Positions 9,769-20,372 of a stretch of 64,000 nt of DNA are shown piece after piece (position 1 is the stretch's first letter; each line of letters begins with the position of its first letter). The notes under the pieces were generated by a model. That model saw only the letters and a list, made by a program, of their open reading frames with translations. It did no database searches and had not been told where the DNA came from. The stretch is from Eurosta solidaginis. Its lineage: Eukaryota > Arthropoda > Insecta > Diptera > Tephritidae. Both the position numbers and the translations under genes were made by a program. The stretch covers positions 62,001 to 126,000 of the forward strand of contig NW_027136912.1 of the NCBI RefSeq assembly GCF_040869045.1, in the 5' to 3' direction.

Positions 9769-10137
9769 TGGCGGCCACCGTGGCGTGATGGTAGCGTGCT
9801 CCGCCTATCACACCGAATGCCCTGGGTTCACACCTGAGGGCAAAGCAAAATCAAAATTTTAGAAATAAGGTTTTTCAATTAGAAGAAAATTTTTCTAAGC
9901 GGGGTCGCCCCTCGGCAGTGTTTGGCAAGAACTCCGGGTATATTTCTACCATGAAAAGCTCTCAGTGAAAACTCACCTGCCTCGCAGATGCCGTTCGGAG
10001 ATGGCATAAAACAAGTAAGTCCCGTCCCGCCAATCTGTAGGAAAAATTAAAAAGAAGCACGACGAAAATTGGAAGAGAAGCTCGGCCTAAAATCTCTTCG
10101 GAGGTTATCGCGCCTTACATTTATTTTTTTATTTTTT
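9769..10137 (+). mobile_element. tRNA-derived SINE, full length
   Basis: The head holds a pol III box A, TGGCGTGATGG (9781-9791), and box B, GGTTCACACC (9825-9834), at tRNA-like spacing. A 280-bp tRNA-unrelated body and a TTTATTTTTTTATTTTTTTA tail follow. A 13-bp target duplication, TATGACCGAAAAG at 9756-9768 and TATGGCCGAAAAG at 10138-10150, differs at one base. The insertion is in the 3' end of the minus-strand LINE to its right. Relatives are at 15988-16262 and 45081-45420. Confidence 0.9.
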
Positions 10138-10259
10138 TATGGCCGAAAAGGGTGTGAGTTCACTTCAACGGATTCGGCTAGGTTAGGTTAGGTTGAACTG
10201 GCCGGTCCACGAGGACCTCACATGACTGAATAACTCCGTAGTGTTACCAGAAGTTTGTT

Positions 10260-11562
10260 TTAACGACCAAACTGAAAACCCCTATCAAAACCAGGACCAA
10301 TGTTATAAAATAGTTCCGCCCTCTTGGCAAATACTAGAAGCTTCCTAGGATTTAAGCCATTTGCTACTTCTAGATCTAATAGCTGTATCACTCCTAATTG
10401 CTGGAGTCTTAGCCTGGCAAGCGCAGGGCAAGAGAACAGAACGTCCTCGATCTTTTCCTCCTCCAACCCGCACTTCCTAAATCTGCTAACACTGACCAAG
10501 CCTAATTTAAAGCATGTGACGCCAGAAGGCAGTGTCCAGTCAGAATACCCGTCACGAGTCTACAGTCCTCTCTTTGTAATGACAGAAGCAACTTTGTTAG
10601 CCTAAGGTTGTAAGACCTGCACATAATCTTGGACACTTTACAGCCCCGCGCTTGAACCCACGCCTTTCCTGCTTGGTATATCATGTGCATCTCTCGCCTT
10701 CGCTTAATTTCGCCCAGTCTAATTGGGGCGTCTACGGAGCAAGCTCCAAGAGATGCGCCCTTTTTAGCTAATTCATTCGCTTTTTCATTCCCATCTATTC
10801 CCATATGCCCAGGGACCCAATATAAATGTATGCTTCGCCCTGTCCCGACTCTCTCCAGGGACTGATTACACTCTAACTTGCATTTAGATGCTGCGGTATG
10901 CGAGATTATTGCCTTAATTGCTGCTTGACTGTCAATATAGAAGTTAACACGATTACAGCTGGGTTATTTTCTTCCAGGGTTTCTACTGCTTTGGTTACGG
11001 CTACTATTTTCACATGGAAAACGCTACAGTAATCCGGCAATATGTAGGATCTGTTTATTTCCGGATCAGAATCGTATACCGCAGACCCTACCCCTTCCAC
11101 TACTTTGGAACCATCTGTGTACACATGTTTCACCTCATCCGCCATTTGAGCACCTTTGCGCCAACCGTCCACCTCTATTGTGGCCTTAAAATCGCCCTCG
11201 AAGCTCAGATAGGGAACGAGGTAGTCTGTTCGTCTTGTGATTAATGACACTATACTACTATGGCCGTATGGTGGGCGTTCAATATGCCCCGAGGCACCGA
11301 GCCTCGTTGCAGTTATTAACGCTAGGTTCTTTGCTACCAGGTTTACAGATGGAATGTGCAGAATGGCATAGAATGCAGCTGTCGGGGTTGTCAGGGCTCC
11401 CGTAATGCTAAGCATTGATAGTCTGCATACCCCCTCTAATTTTTTGAGGTAGGTTGTTTTTGTGTGGCCTTCCACCAAACAAGAACTCCATAGTATAGGA
11501 TAGGGCTTACAATCGCTGTAAAAACCCAATGAGAAAGAGAGGGAGATAAGCCCCATGTTCAC
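10260..11562 (-). pseudogene. LINE ORF2 C-terminus: RNase H and cysteine motif, broken
   Basis: Two minus-strand frames together give an RNase H domain. It starts at the VYTDGSK motif (first catalytic Asp) in the 10906-11562 frame, and the VPGHMGIDGNEKA-type motif follows in the 10502-10804 region. The C-terminal CGLEEEKIEDVLFSCPAL segment (10260-10499) is the cysteine motif of such ORF2 proteins. Frames change at about 10900 and 10500, so it is a pseudogene. This segment is the part missing from the sister copy at 55.9 kb. Confidence 0.82.
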
Positions 11563-12610
11563 CCCAGCATTCTTTTACATGCATAAAGTGCCGTTGAAGC
11601 ATTCTTCGTCCTCTCCTCCACGTTGATCTTCCATGACAGCTTGCTGTCCAGGATCATCCCTAGATACTTTGTGATCCAATTTGGGACCTTGGACCTCTTT
11701 GTAAACAAGACCATATCCGTCTTATCCGCGTTGAATTTCAACCCGACATTTGATGCCCAGGTACGAATATTCCGAAGCGCCCGATCAACCAAAGAGCTAA
11801 TCGTTGGAAGGCACTTTCCACTTATGACAATTGCAACGTCATCCGCGTAAGCCGTAAGTTTTACGGGTCCCTCGTCAAATCGCCTGAGCAGTTGGTTGAT
11901 GACCAGCTTTCACAGCATAAGTGATAGCACCACTCTCTTCGGTGTTCCCCTGTCCACTGATTTCGTGGCCTCCTACAATCCCCATTGTGATGTAAACTTC
12001 CTGCAATTTAACATGCAGCCGATTCATCTGGTTAAGGCTGGATGGACTTTAATGTAATTAAGACCAGCCATAATCGCCCATATAGAGACATTATTGAAAG
12101 CCCCGGCAATGTCTGGGAAGACTCCTAGAGCATATTCCTTAAATTCCAGGGCTTTCTCTAGGCTTATTACCACCCTATGTAATGCGGTGTCTACCGACTT
12201 GCCTTTGGTGTACGCATGTTGTGTTGTGGAGAGAAGCTTTTCATACACGTTGGACTTTATGTACACATCTATCAGCCTCTCAAAGGTTTTGAGCAGAAAT
12301 GATGTTAAGTTAATGGTTCTATAACCTTTGGTATACACGTGCCCGCCTTTGGTAGGAAAGCTACCCGAGCAGTTATCCAAAAGTGCGGTACATGATTCAG
12401 TCTTAAGCACCCATCGAATATTATTTTAAGCCATTCCACGACCGCCCTACTTGAGACTTGTAGCATGGCCGGGAATACACCATCTGGGTCCGGCGATTTA
12501 AACTTAGAAAACGTCTTGACTGCCCACTCGCTCTTGGTATCGGTCACCAAGTCCAGCACTACCCGCTCCGTGATCGAAGTGTGATTGCTGTCTGCTGGCT
12601 CTTCTAAACC
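11559..12610 (-). pseudogene. LINE ORF2 reverse transcriptase, broken
   Basis: Minus-strand RT remnant spread over several frames. Visible parts are the fingers region with the VAFLPKAG-type motif (12305-12700 frame), HAYTKGKSVDTALHRVV and a PDIAGAFNN block in 12024-12410. A mutated GTPxxxVLS stretch with stops lies near 11900-11950. The thumb region from DRALRNIRTWASN to YLGMILDSKLSW is in 11559-11792. The TAYADD catalytic motif can be read at about 11840. Several frameshifts make it non-functional. Confidence 0.82.
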
Positions 12611-13153
12611 GGGAGTGCCACGAAATCTCCAAGAAAAAAAAAAAAATTCCCAAACACAAATTCCCCAAAGAAAAAAAATACCCAAACACATAATCCCCAA
12701 ATTCTAAATCCCCAAAATCAAAATCCCCAAAATGAAAATCCCCAAACACAAAATCCCAGTGTTATGATAAACATCATGACCGTGTAAAAAATAGCTATAT
12801 CTCTTTCCCCTTTCATTCATATTTATGTATGTATAACTATATATTCACGTTTTGGCAATACATATTTTTACTTATTCATATATAGGACTGCTAGTCGCTC
12901 TAATTCGAACAAGCTAACAGAAGCGTGTACTACGCAGAACGACATCATGGTTATACCACACACCCGGACTTGGCATGGCGTAGCCCAGGGTTATTTTTTA
13001 TAAACGCGGCCGAAGCCCGCCTATGCAGAAAATTGGTACGGATTATTTGCCTTTTTTAGTCGCGGCGATTTTAAACCTTATTTGAATTTATTTCACACAT
13101 AAAATGGGGATATTGTGTTGGGGATTTTGATTTTGGGGATAACGTGGTAGACC
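12611..13153. mobile_element. 543-bp inverted-repeat element inside the LINE
   Basis: Flanked by a perfect 10-bp duplication, CTTCTAAACC, at 12601-12610 and 13154-13163. The sister LINE at 56790 shows the unoccupied site with one CTTCTAAACC. The ends are rough inverted repeats, and the subterminal zones are packed with CCCCAAAATC-type units on the left (12650-12760) that recur inverted on the right (13105-13140). There is no coding capacity. The 9-10 bp duplication fits a MULE-like or foldback element; this class call is inference. Confidence 0.88.
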
Positions 13154-13163
13154 CTTCTAAACC

Positions 13164-13332
13164 ATCTCCCGATGGGAAATGTATATCGGGAAGCACCTCA
13201 AGCGAGTCCTCACTATTACGTGACCATTCCCCGTTCTCTTTCTTTATTAGTCCCTGGACTATATTTCCTTTTGCTAGGACTTTTCTCAACAGTGCTGTTT
13301 CGCTGGAGCACTATATGTCCGTACAGAAACTG
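13164..13332 (-). pseudogene. Continuation of the LINE ORF2 beyond the insertion
   Basis: Matches 56790-56957 of the sister LINE (for example CTGTTTCGCTGGAGCAC), encoding the linker before RT, read as KVLAKGNIVQGLIKKENGEW on the minus strand. Homology stops at about 13332, just before the LTR at 13356. Confidence 0.82.
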
Positions 13333-13355
13333 TTTTCAGCTATAGGTTATAAAAA

Positions 13356-13867
13356 TGTATAATAACGTGGCGAATATAAGCATCACTATGCTGTTAGTAA
13401 ATAATCACAACAACAAAAACGGCAAGCAGTGACACTTATGTACATGTACATATTCAAGCCAGCAGCCACACTTATGTACAAGGCAATGAAGAATATTCCA
13501 TACACATAACCAGCAGCTTGAAGCAAAGATATTATGTAGCCGGCAGCTAAGAGCAGAAGTTGTTACTCATACATCTACATGCATAGCACTAAGCATGAAA
13601 TACAAAAGTCCTGGAGGGAATTTGCGTGTAACGTCTAGACCTAAGGAGAAATATGCGAACGAGCTAACAGAGAGTATAAAGGCAGCGCAAGCTGAGGAAT
13701 CAGTAATCACTTTGATTTACACACGCTATTAGTAAAATATAATTGTGAAGCACTACTCCAAATGTACTCTAAATAAAACCAGTTTTGGAGTTAGTTATTC
13801 GACAGTTCAACGATTCGAACGTTAGCGAAGGTGTATAATTATCAGAAATATTCCTAAATTCGTTGCA
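13356..13867 (+). mobile_element. Solo LTR, same family as 5641-6307
   Basis: Starts at about TGTATAATAACG (13356) and ends TTCGTTGCA (13867). It shares many blocks with the LTR remnant at 5789-6307, including the AGTATAAAGGCAGCGC promoter-like stretch and the ACAGTTCAACGATTCGAACG tail. No internal region remains. A clean target duplication was not found, so the left boundary is approximate. Confidence 0.78.
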
Positions 13868-13919
13868 ATAGTTAACAATTCGCTTAATGAGATGTAGACT
13901 GAAATTGGCGATAACAATA

Positions 13920-14430
13920 TAGTTTCTAATGAGACCAATCTCAACCTTGGATTAATCCACCGGAGATCCAAGTAAGTCGCGACCGAAGTACTTTCGCCTA
14001 GTTTTTGCAAATGCTGGACAATCAAGCATAAAGTGATTCGATGCTTGCCGCTCATCATCCTCCATACAGCTGCAGAAGGATAGGGTTTCCAGTATATTGA
14101 GACGTACCGAATCGATTCCTATGGGACAGCGCCATTTCAAAACCCCAACGATCATTGATAAATGAGCCTTAATGAACCCATTCATTTCGGCAGACCTCAT
14201 GCCGTTCACTTTCTGTCGGAACAATCTTGGTACCCTTCAATAGGTGCTGTCCACCCAATGTTTGCTGAGCAGACTTGATGCTCATTTATGCAGGGGAAGA
14301 CCACAGGTGGCCAGTGCAATCCTAAATCTCAACAGTCATCTTCATATGGTTCAACTGTACCGATGCGTGCTAAGAGATCCGCTGGACAGTTGCAGTCAAG
14401 ACTCTTATATTATAAAGAAAATATTAAAGT
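13920..14430 (-). pseudogene. LINE ORF2 3' fragment (RNase H end and cysteine motif)
   Basis: On the minus strand 14370-14415 reads CPADLLARIGTVEPYE, matching the GNCxADELARxGT end of an RNase H domain in non-LTR elements. Downstream, in 13952-14224, a C-terminal motif of the form SCMEDDE-x3-SNHFMLDCPAF is the usual cysteine/histidine motif, followed by FAKTRRKYFG. The two lie in different frames with stops between. This is a different LINE family from the neighbour at 10138-13332. Confidence 0.75.
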
Positions 14431-14479
14431 AGTCGTACATAGCTCTGCCTCTCCTATTAAGCGAAGTAAATAAAAATAA

Positions 14480-15232
14480 TTGATACCTTGGTATTGCCAA
14501 AATTTATTTACTTTCTGTGATAGCAAAATCAATTGAACTCAACATTTCAAAGCCATAAACGATTGTATTTATTCATTTGACGTGCCCGAGCCAGTGAAAT
14601 CCATTGAACTGTTTCAATTTCCCTTTGAACTCACAGTCGTTTATAAAGTGAAGTGTTGCATTTTATCTACGCTTCATAAATTTTATTATTATATAACAGT
14701 TAGTAGATTATAAAATGAAGATGAAAATAAAAAATCTTTGCTTTTAAGAATAATACGCAGTAATTTAGTCTTACATTATTATTTGCTTAAATTTAAAATG
14801 TTAGTCATACGCCGTGGCGCACAATGAAAATAGAGTGAAAAACGCACTTAAGTGTGAGAAATGTGCGAAAAGAGCTAAATGCGTTGAATTTCAGTTATTT
14901 CAGCTTGAAATTGAATTCATGTTTTCTTTTGTTTCTACGTACCAGCTTTGGATTTATTCGTGTTTTTGTTTCTTCTCTTTTAATACGCATTTTTATTTAG
15001 TATTCAAGCTTTGTTAGTTTTACGATTTTTCACGCATTAGTGAATTGTATGTTAATTTATAATAATAAACCAGATTTTTGTTTTATTTAATATTCTTTTC
15101 TCTTATTTTAAGTGCGAAGTGAAATATTTTGTTAGCTAAAAGTTGAATAAGTGAATTAGATAGAATTAAATTAAAAAGTTATTTTTGAAGGTGCTAATTA
15201 TGTATGACGCCGTGACTTTTTGCGTCGCACGC
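14480..15232. other. AT-rich interval without a recognisable gene
   Basis: Short ORFs only (for example 14814-15017 plus). No motif, repeat or promoter signal was recognised. Confidence 0.5.
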
Positions 15233-15672
15233 ACTCCCAAGGCATTCAGGTATACTGCTGTTGTTGTTAATGTATCCATAAAGACAGTCCTCGAAGCCCC
15301 TGGGGAGTGTTATCGATGTTGATGGTCCTTTGCCAGATGCAGATCCGGTACGTTCGTGTAACAAGCACCACTGAGGTACTAGCCCGACTATCTTGGAAAC
15401 GACCATATGAAAACTTATAGGCCATCCCGCTCTCCTACTCCCTAGATCCATGAGAAACTTGGGGACGCTAGAACATCGGCTGTTAACGAAACAGTATTCG
15501 CCACGGGTAGGTGAGGTAAACAATTGACTTGGAGAAGCTGTATATTGCGCTGGGAGCCCCTTCAAAGAATTGCGCTACACAACCCCTTGAATTAATTTGG
15601 TATTTTAGTCGCGCCTTACAACAGGCATACCGGCAGCGGGTATATTAAAATCCCCCTAACTCACTGGGGGTC
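15233..15672 (+). repeat. Dispersed dipteran repeat (copy 1)
   Basis: Contains CTGCTGTTGTTGTTA, TGGGGAGTGTTATCGATG, GGTACTAGCCCGACTATCT and an end near CCCCCTAACTCACTGGGGG. I recall this arrangement as an abundant interspersed repeat of tephritids and other flies. A worn copy in the opposite orientation is at 63015-63305. The minus-strand 123-aa ORF here (15194-15565) is a shadow of the repeat. The class is unknown. Confidence 0.72.
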
Positions 15673-15987
15673 AGGTTTATTGTCACTCAATTCAGTGAGT
15701 GAATGCTCTTATATCATTTGAATTGTGGTTCATACGTCAAAAAATTACTCGTAGCACACATATCTCAGCTGTCACTTTGGATTGTCATCTTACTGATGAC
15801 ATTACACGAGTATAGGTCGGCAAGTGTCTCTTCCACTCTTCTTTGATGTTGTACAAAATGTTCGCTTTCGAAGAAGGTGTGGCGTACATCTATATTACCG
15901 CAGTACAGCCGGTTCGCTTGTTCAACCCTTGCCATTCTGTGGAAGATTTACGGAAGTGGAAGTAACTATGTTCGGTTAAGAAGCAAA
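15673..15987. other. Unassigned interval
   Basis: No ORF or repeat recognised. Confidence 0.4.
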
Positions 15988-16262
15988 AATTATAAATGCA
16001 AGGCGCGATAACCTCCGAAGAGATTTTAGGCCGAGCTTCTCTTCCAATTTGCGTCTTGCTCCTTTTAATTTTTCCTACAAATTGGCGGGAAGGGACATAT
16101 TTCTTTTATGCCGACAGCGAACGGCATCGGCAAGGCAGATGAGTTTTTACTCAGAGCTTTTCATGGCAGAAGTACAATCGCAATGCTTGGCAAATACTGG
16201 AGAGGGGTAACACTGCTTAGAAAAAATTTCTTCTATTTGAAAACCCTGTTTCTAAAATTTTG
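15988..16262 (-). mobile_element. 5'-truncated SINE
   Basis: Minus-strand copy of the body of the SINE at 9769-10137: shared GGCGCGATAACCTCCGAAGA, AGATTTTAGGCCGAGCTTCT and CGAACGGCATCGGCAAGGC. The tRNA-like head with boxes A and B is missing, as expected for a truncated insertion. Confidence 0.85.
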
Positions 16263-17329
16263 ATGTTAAAATTCGTTACAATAATAATAATTATACACTG
16301 TTTTTACTAGCCAAATGTCCTCACACCGAAACTATTTACCCTTCTTTTACTAAACAAATTAAATTGTTTAAGTTGCAAAAGCTATGAAGACCTCTACTCC
16401 AAGTAGCATTTAGTTTGTACAAGGTTTGAAAACCGTGACAAACCCATGCACAAGGTTGGTCAATTTTAAAAGCTCGAGAAGCATATTTTTCGTTTTCTGC
16501 TTTTGGTTACGTTCTGCGTGACACTAAAACTTCTAACCAGCAAAATACTTAAAAGAAATTATTTTAATATATCAAAAAGAATTCCTTTGAAAATTAACAG
16601 CTCTACACATCATAAAAGTCAAAAGTGCCTTGCAGCTTTTAAAAGCTCAAAGTAAGCGGTAGCAGCATACATTTTTTTCAAATGAAATGGTGCATGAAGA
16701 AAAATATCTGGTAAAAATTAAAAAAAAAAACAAATATGATGTTCCACGAAAATGGTGTGTGAAAATAATATGCGTACAAAAAAACAATAGCTCTCTAGCT
16801 GCAAGTTATAAAAAAGGCACGAGCGCATAAAGGGCAGGCAAAAGCAACTTCGGTGATTGCAGTAAGCATACTCACTCATGTGTTTGCATGCGTAAGCACT
16901 GTGTGCATGTGTGTGGTTTGGTTGACATGCATACATACATGTGAGTTTATGCGCCAGGGTTTTTGAATATGAAAGCGCCTTTGCCTTTTCCATTTTTTGC
17001 TTTGAAAACATCATTAACACTTATTCTGCGTTGGTTTTTTTGTTGCTCATTGCTTTTGAGCGCCTGTGAGCATGAAAGTATGGTTAGAGGCCAAAGAGTA
17101 ATTGAGTAAGAGTACCGAGTAGCAAATAGCCGTGTGCTCTGTGATGGAATTTGGAAAACGGAAATTATTCAGTTGAACATTTGTTAACAATTTTTTCTTT
17201 ATAAAAATGTTTATTAACAAGTTCACAGTGCTAATGTTTTGTGCTTAATTTGCAAATACCAACAAATTTTATTCTTTTATGCGTTTAGCAACAAAGATTT
17301 GGGTTTTGATTGCATCACTTTGCAGGAAT
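16263..17329. other. AT-rich interval without a recognisable gene
   Basis: No coding or repeat signal recognised. A purine/pyrimidine mix with short chance ORFs, the longest 100 aa at 16718-17020 minus, which has no recognisable motif. Confidence 0.45.
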
Positions 17330-18830
17330 AATTTTTAGTACTAAATTTTTAGTACGATTTTTTAGTACACCTATGCACGTTGTGTAGAAAAAATTGGAAG
17401 CATTTAGTAATATAAACACTTGTAGTACCAAGTTATGCCGCAAATATTTTGTACTAAATTTTGCGAATACGAATTCATATTATATTTAGTTATTATTAAA
17501 ACAACAAACTCTATTTTTCTTATGTAATTTTATATTTTCCACAAAAATTTAAGGTCTAATTTTTAGTACAAATATTTTTCGTTAAAAAAGCAAATCTTTT
17601 GTGCTAAGCCCTGTTGCAAATTTCTGTAAACATTTTAGTACATTTATGTATTTCTTACAGTAATATTATATCTGTTACTAATCTGCTAGTATCAAATACA
17701 GAATTGTTTTAAAATAGACTTTTAATTTTGAGTACAAAATGTACGATTTAGTTACTTCTTAATTTTTTAAAATTTTACGTTTGAAACATTTAGAAGGATT
17801 GTAACCTTAGTACTAAATTTTTGCTAACAAACGACTTTTGCGTTTCTACTTTTTTTATCATTTATGCATCAGTGTTATAAAATGATTGAATTAACTCTAT
17901 GGATTGCATTTTTTGAACTCTTGCCACATGTCAGCTTTAGGTACTAAAACCTTGGTTTTTCTTAACAGTGTTTTAGTGCAAGAATTTCTGTAGTAGCAAG
18001 AATTGATTTTTGCAAATATTTTGTACTTATATTTCAAAGTTTTGGTACTAATTCTTTTATTTTGCGACCACGTTTTTTAGTACTTCCCATCTTTTAATGT
18101 TTTTTTATAAACTGCAGTAATTCTTTGATCACTGGAATCATTTTATTAATTTTACTTTTAGAAATTGCAAGACAATTTTCAAATTTTTAGTACCTTGTAT
18201 AATTTCGAAGATATTTAATCGAGCTACGTTTATAATTCGTACTAAACCATTAGTACATACATTTGGTCTGAAAATGTAAACCAAAAATTTTATATGTTTT
18301 AGAACAATAGAAAGATGTAAAGAAGAACTTAAAGCTCCCATTCGCTTAAAAATGTTCCGTGATAAGTTTTTAGTACACCATTTAATTTTGAAACATTTTA
18401 ATGCAACATTTTTTAATACTACTACAATGAAGTTAGGTTTTAAAAATTTCGAAAATTTTAAAATGTTCGTACTATTTTTTTTTTTATTTTAAAGAATAAA
18501 ATACTGCTCCAGCGTTACATTTCCTATAAAATCAAATAATGTTAGTAAATCTTTGAAAAAAATTTCGTCATACGTTCTTAGTACTTTATTTAATTTTGAT
18601 ATTTTTTAACACAACCTTTTCTAGTTTTATATCAATTGAGTTAGGTTCTTAAAGATGTGTTTTGTACATACCCTTAAAATTTTGGGAATTTATAAAATTG
18701 AGTACTAATTTTCGGAATACTTTTCTTTTTATTACTTTGGAGACTTCAGTGTTCTATCGATATATTTTCCATACACGCAAACAATTTTAGTTAAGCCTTA
18801 AAAGTACTTGGTAATATAGAAATTTAGTAA
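17330..18830. repeat. Cluster of TTTAGTAC / GTACTAAA motifs
   Basis: In about 1.5 kb of AT-rich DNA the motif TTTAGTAC or its complement GTACTAAA, with one-base variants, occurs roughly 20 or more times, at irregular spacing and in both orientations (for example 17338-17368, 17565, 17634, 18189, 18238-18256, 18371, 18579). The cluster resumes at 21028-21245. There is no fixed period, so it is not an ordinary satellite. Confidence 0.6.
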
Positions 18831-19129
18831 TTTTGGCCGGCAATAACTACAAAAGAAACAATTTTGGAAATAAAAAATTCTTCAAAATAAGTTACAAAAA
18901 ATTTGAAAAAATTCAAGAAATTTTAGTTTTGTATTTAAAGAAAGAGTTGAGTGTATTTTCAATTAATTTTAAAAATTTCAGTCAAAATTTAAAACAACTC
19001 AGTACGTACAAATATGCAAAAAGCATAAGATTTATTACTGAGGTATGAAGAGATTTAAAATTCTCCAATATACTTTTAGCTTTTATCAATTTATTTACCT
19101 TTATGGGGAAATCCGCCAAACGTTGATTT

Positions 19130-19977
19130 TTTTGGAGAAACAATTTTTTTTGAAACATGGTATCACGCCGTTACTCGTCTTACATAATGCCTCAAAAAGA
19201 TATAGTCAAAAGATCGAGCAAAATATATATAAATTGTGGTCGCAATGTTAAATGTACATTTCTTTCAACACTTCTGTACCGATTATATCGAAATTTTAAC
19301 AAAATATGGAGATATATGCAGCTGTTAGTTATGTAAATTTTTTGATACACGAAACCCGGTTTTGTAGATATCGGTAAAAATATAAAACCGAATAACCGCC
19401 AAATATTTTTTACTGCAAAGTTTGCAACACATTTATTTTAACACCTTTCTACAGATTCTTTTGAAACTTTAAAAACATATATATATGTGAACGAAGTATG
19501 TTTAAGTAAAAAAGTTTTAATACCCGAGATCCGGTTTTGGAGATATTGATAAAAATATAAACCCGGAAAACCTTAAATTATTTTACTTTACACTTCTTAA
19601 TCGATTCTGTTGAAATTTTATCAGGATGTACAATTTGAGTCGGACAGGGTATACATGAAAATTTTAAAATCAAATGAAATTTTTTTAAGTAGGTCATGAA
19701 AAAACCTTAAAAATCAGAGAAAAAAAATGTCAAAAAACTCAAATTTTGCAGGCTCTAAAATTATTTTTTTGGGTATGCTTAGTGGAACTTTTTTCCTGAG
19801 TCCAAAACCTATCGAAAAATCGATGGCGCGATATGGGTTAAATTTCGTCCATGCAAATCAACCCAGCTTAATGTACATATCTGTGTGGGGTATATTTAGG
19901 TAATATTTTGTTGATACCCGAAACCGGGTTTTAGAGATATCGGAAAAAATATGAAACCGGGTAACCGTCAACTATTT
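19130..19977. repeat. Diverged repeat, three copies
   Basis: Similar phrases recur at about 19347, 19522 and 19912: a CCCGA-type start, CCGGTTTT, then GAGATAT and AAAAATAT followed by ACCG. They flank less conserved AT-rich DNA. The copies are diverged and irregularly spaced. Function and class are unknown. Confidence 0.55.
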
Positions 19978-20372
19978 CATACCCATTTTTTTATTTTTTC
20001 TCTACACCACAGTAGTATACCAACAATTGCCTCATCTTGGAATATTCACACAAGGAAAGTTATTTATGTTTGTACATGGGGCAAATATACGAAATTTTCG
20101 CCAAAAGTTGGCAATCGTCAAAAAGTGTAGAAAAAAATTTTTTTTTTAAGTTTTGTACCTAATTTGTGTTTCTTTCCATTTACTTTTAAATAATACCTGG
20201 TTAAAAAAAAATTTTTTTTCTACACTTTTTGACGATTGCCAATTTTTTTCAGAAAGTTCGTATATTTGCCCCATGTACAAACATCAATAACTTTCCTTGC
20301 GTGAATATTCCAAAATGAGGCAATTGATGGTATACTACCGTGGTGTAGAGAAAAAATTAACAAACGGGTATG
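19978..20372. repeat. Large palindrome, arms about 172 bp
   Basis: The arms 19978-20150 and 20201-20372 are inverted copies, near 90 percent alike by eye, around a spacer of about 50 bp. Matching blocks include GTTTGTACATGGGGCAAATA and GGCAATCGTCAAAAAGTGTA with their complements. The RNA would fold into a long hairpin. It may be a foldback-type MITE; no target duplication was identified. Confidence 0.88.

Larger units (their letters stand above)
10138..13332 (-). mobile_element. Broken LINE with RNase H (copy A)
   Basis: A minus-strand non-LTR retrotransposon, 5'-truncated at about 13332. Its 3' end has a GGTTAGGTTAGGTTGAAC stretch near 10181. It is highly similar to the copy at 55480-59212. 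It carries decayed RT and RNase H and is interrupted at 12611-13153 by an inverted-repeat insertion. The presence of RNase H with an APE-type endonuclease in the sister copy suggests the I/LOA/R1-like group rather than L1 or CR1; the exact clade is not determined. Confidence 0.88.

Noticed and set aside
9781..9834. Possible tRNA gene (boxes A and B)
   Set aside because: The flanking body, AT-rich tail and target duplication show that it is the head of a SINE.
13071..13289. 72-aa minus ORF joining the inserted element and the LINE
   Set aside because: The frame crosses an insertion boundary at 13153-13163, so it is not a gene; only its LINE part is meaningful.
15194..15565. 123-aa minus-strand ORF
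   Set aside because: It lies within a dispersed repeat and has no recognisable domain; a shadow of the repeat.
16263..16280. TTCGTTACA near a SINE, resembling an LTR end
   Set aside because: Only about ten bases match and no LTR body is adjacent.
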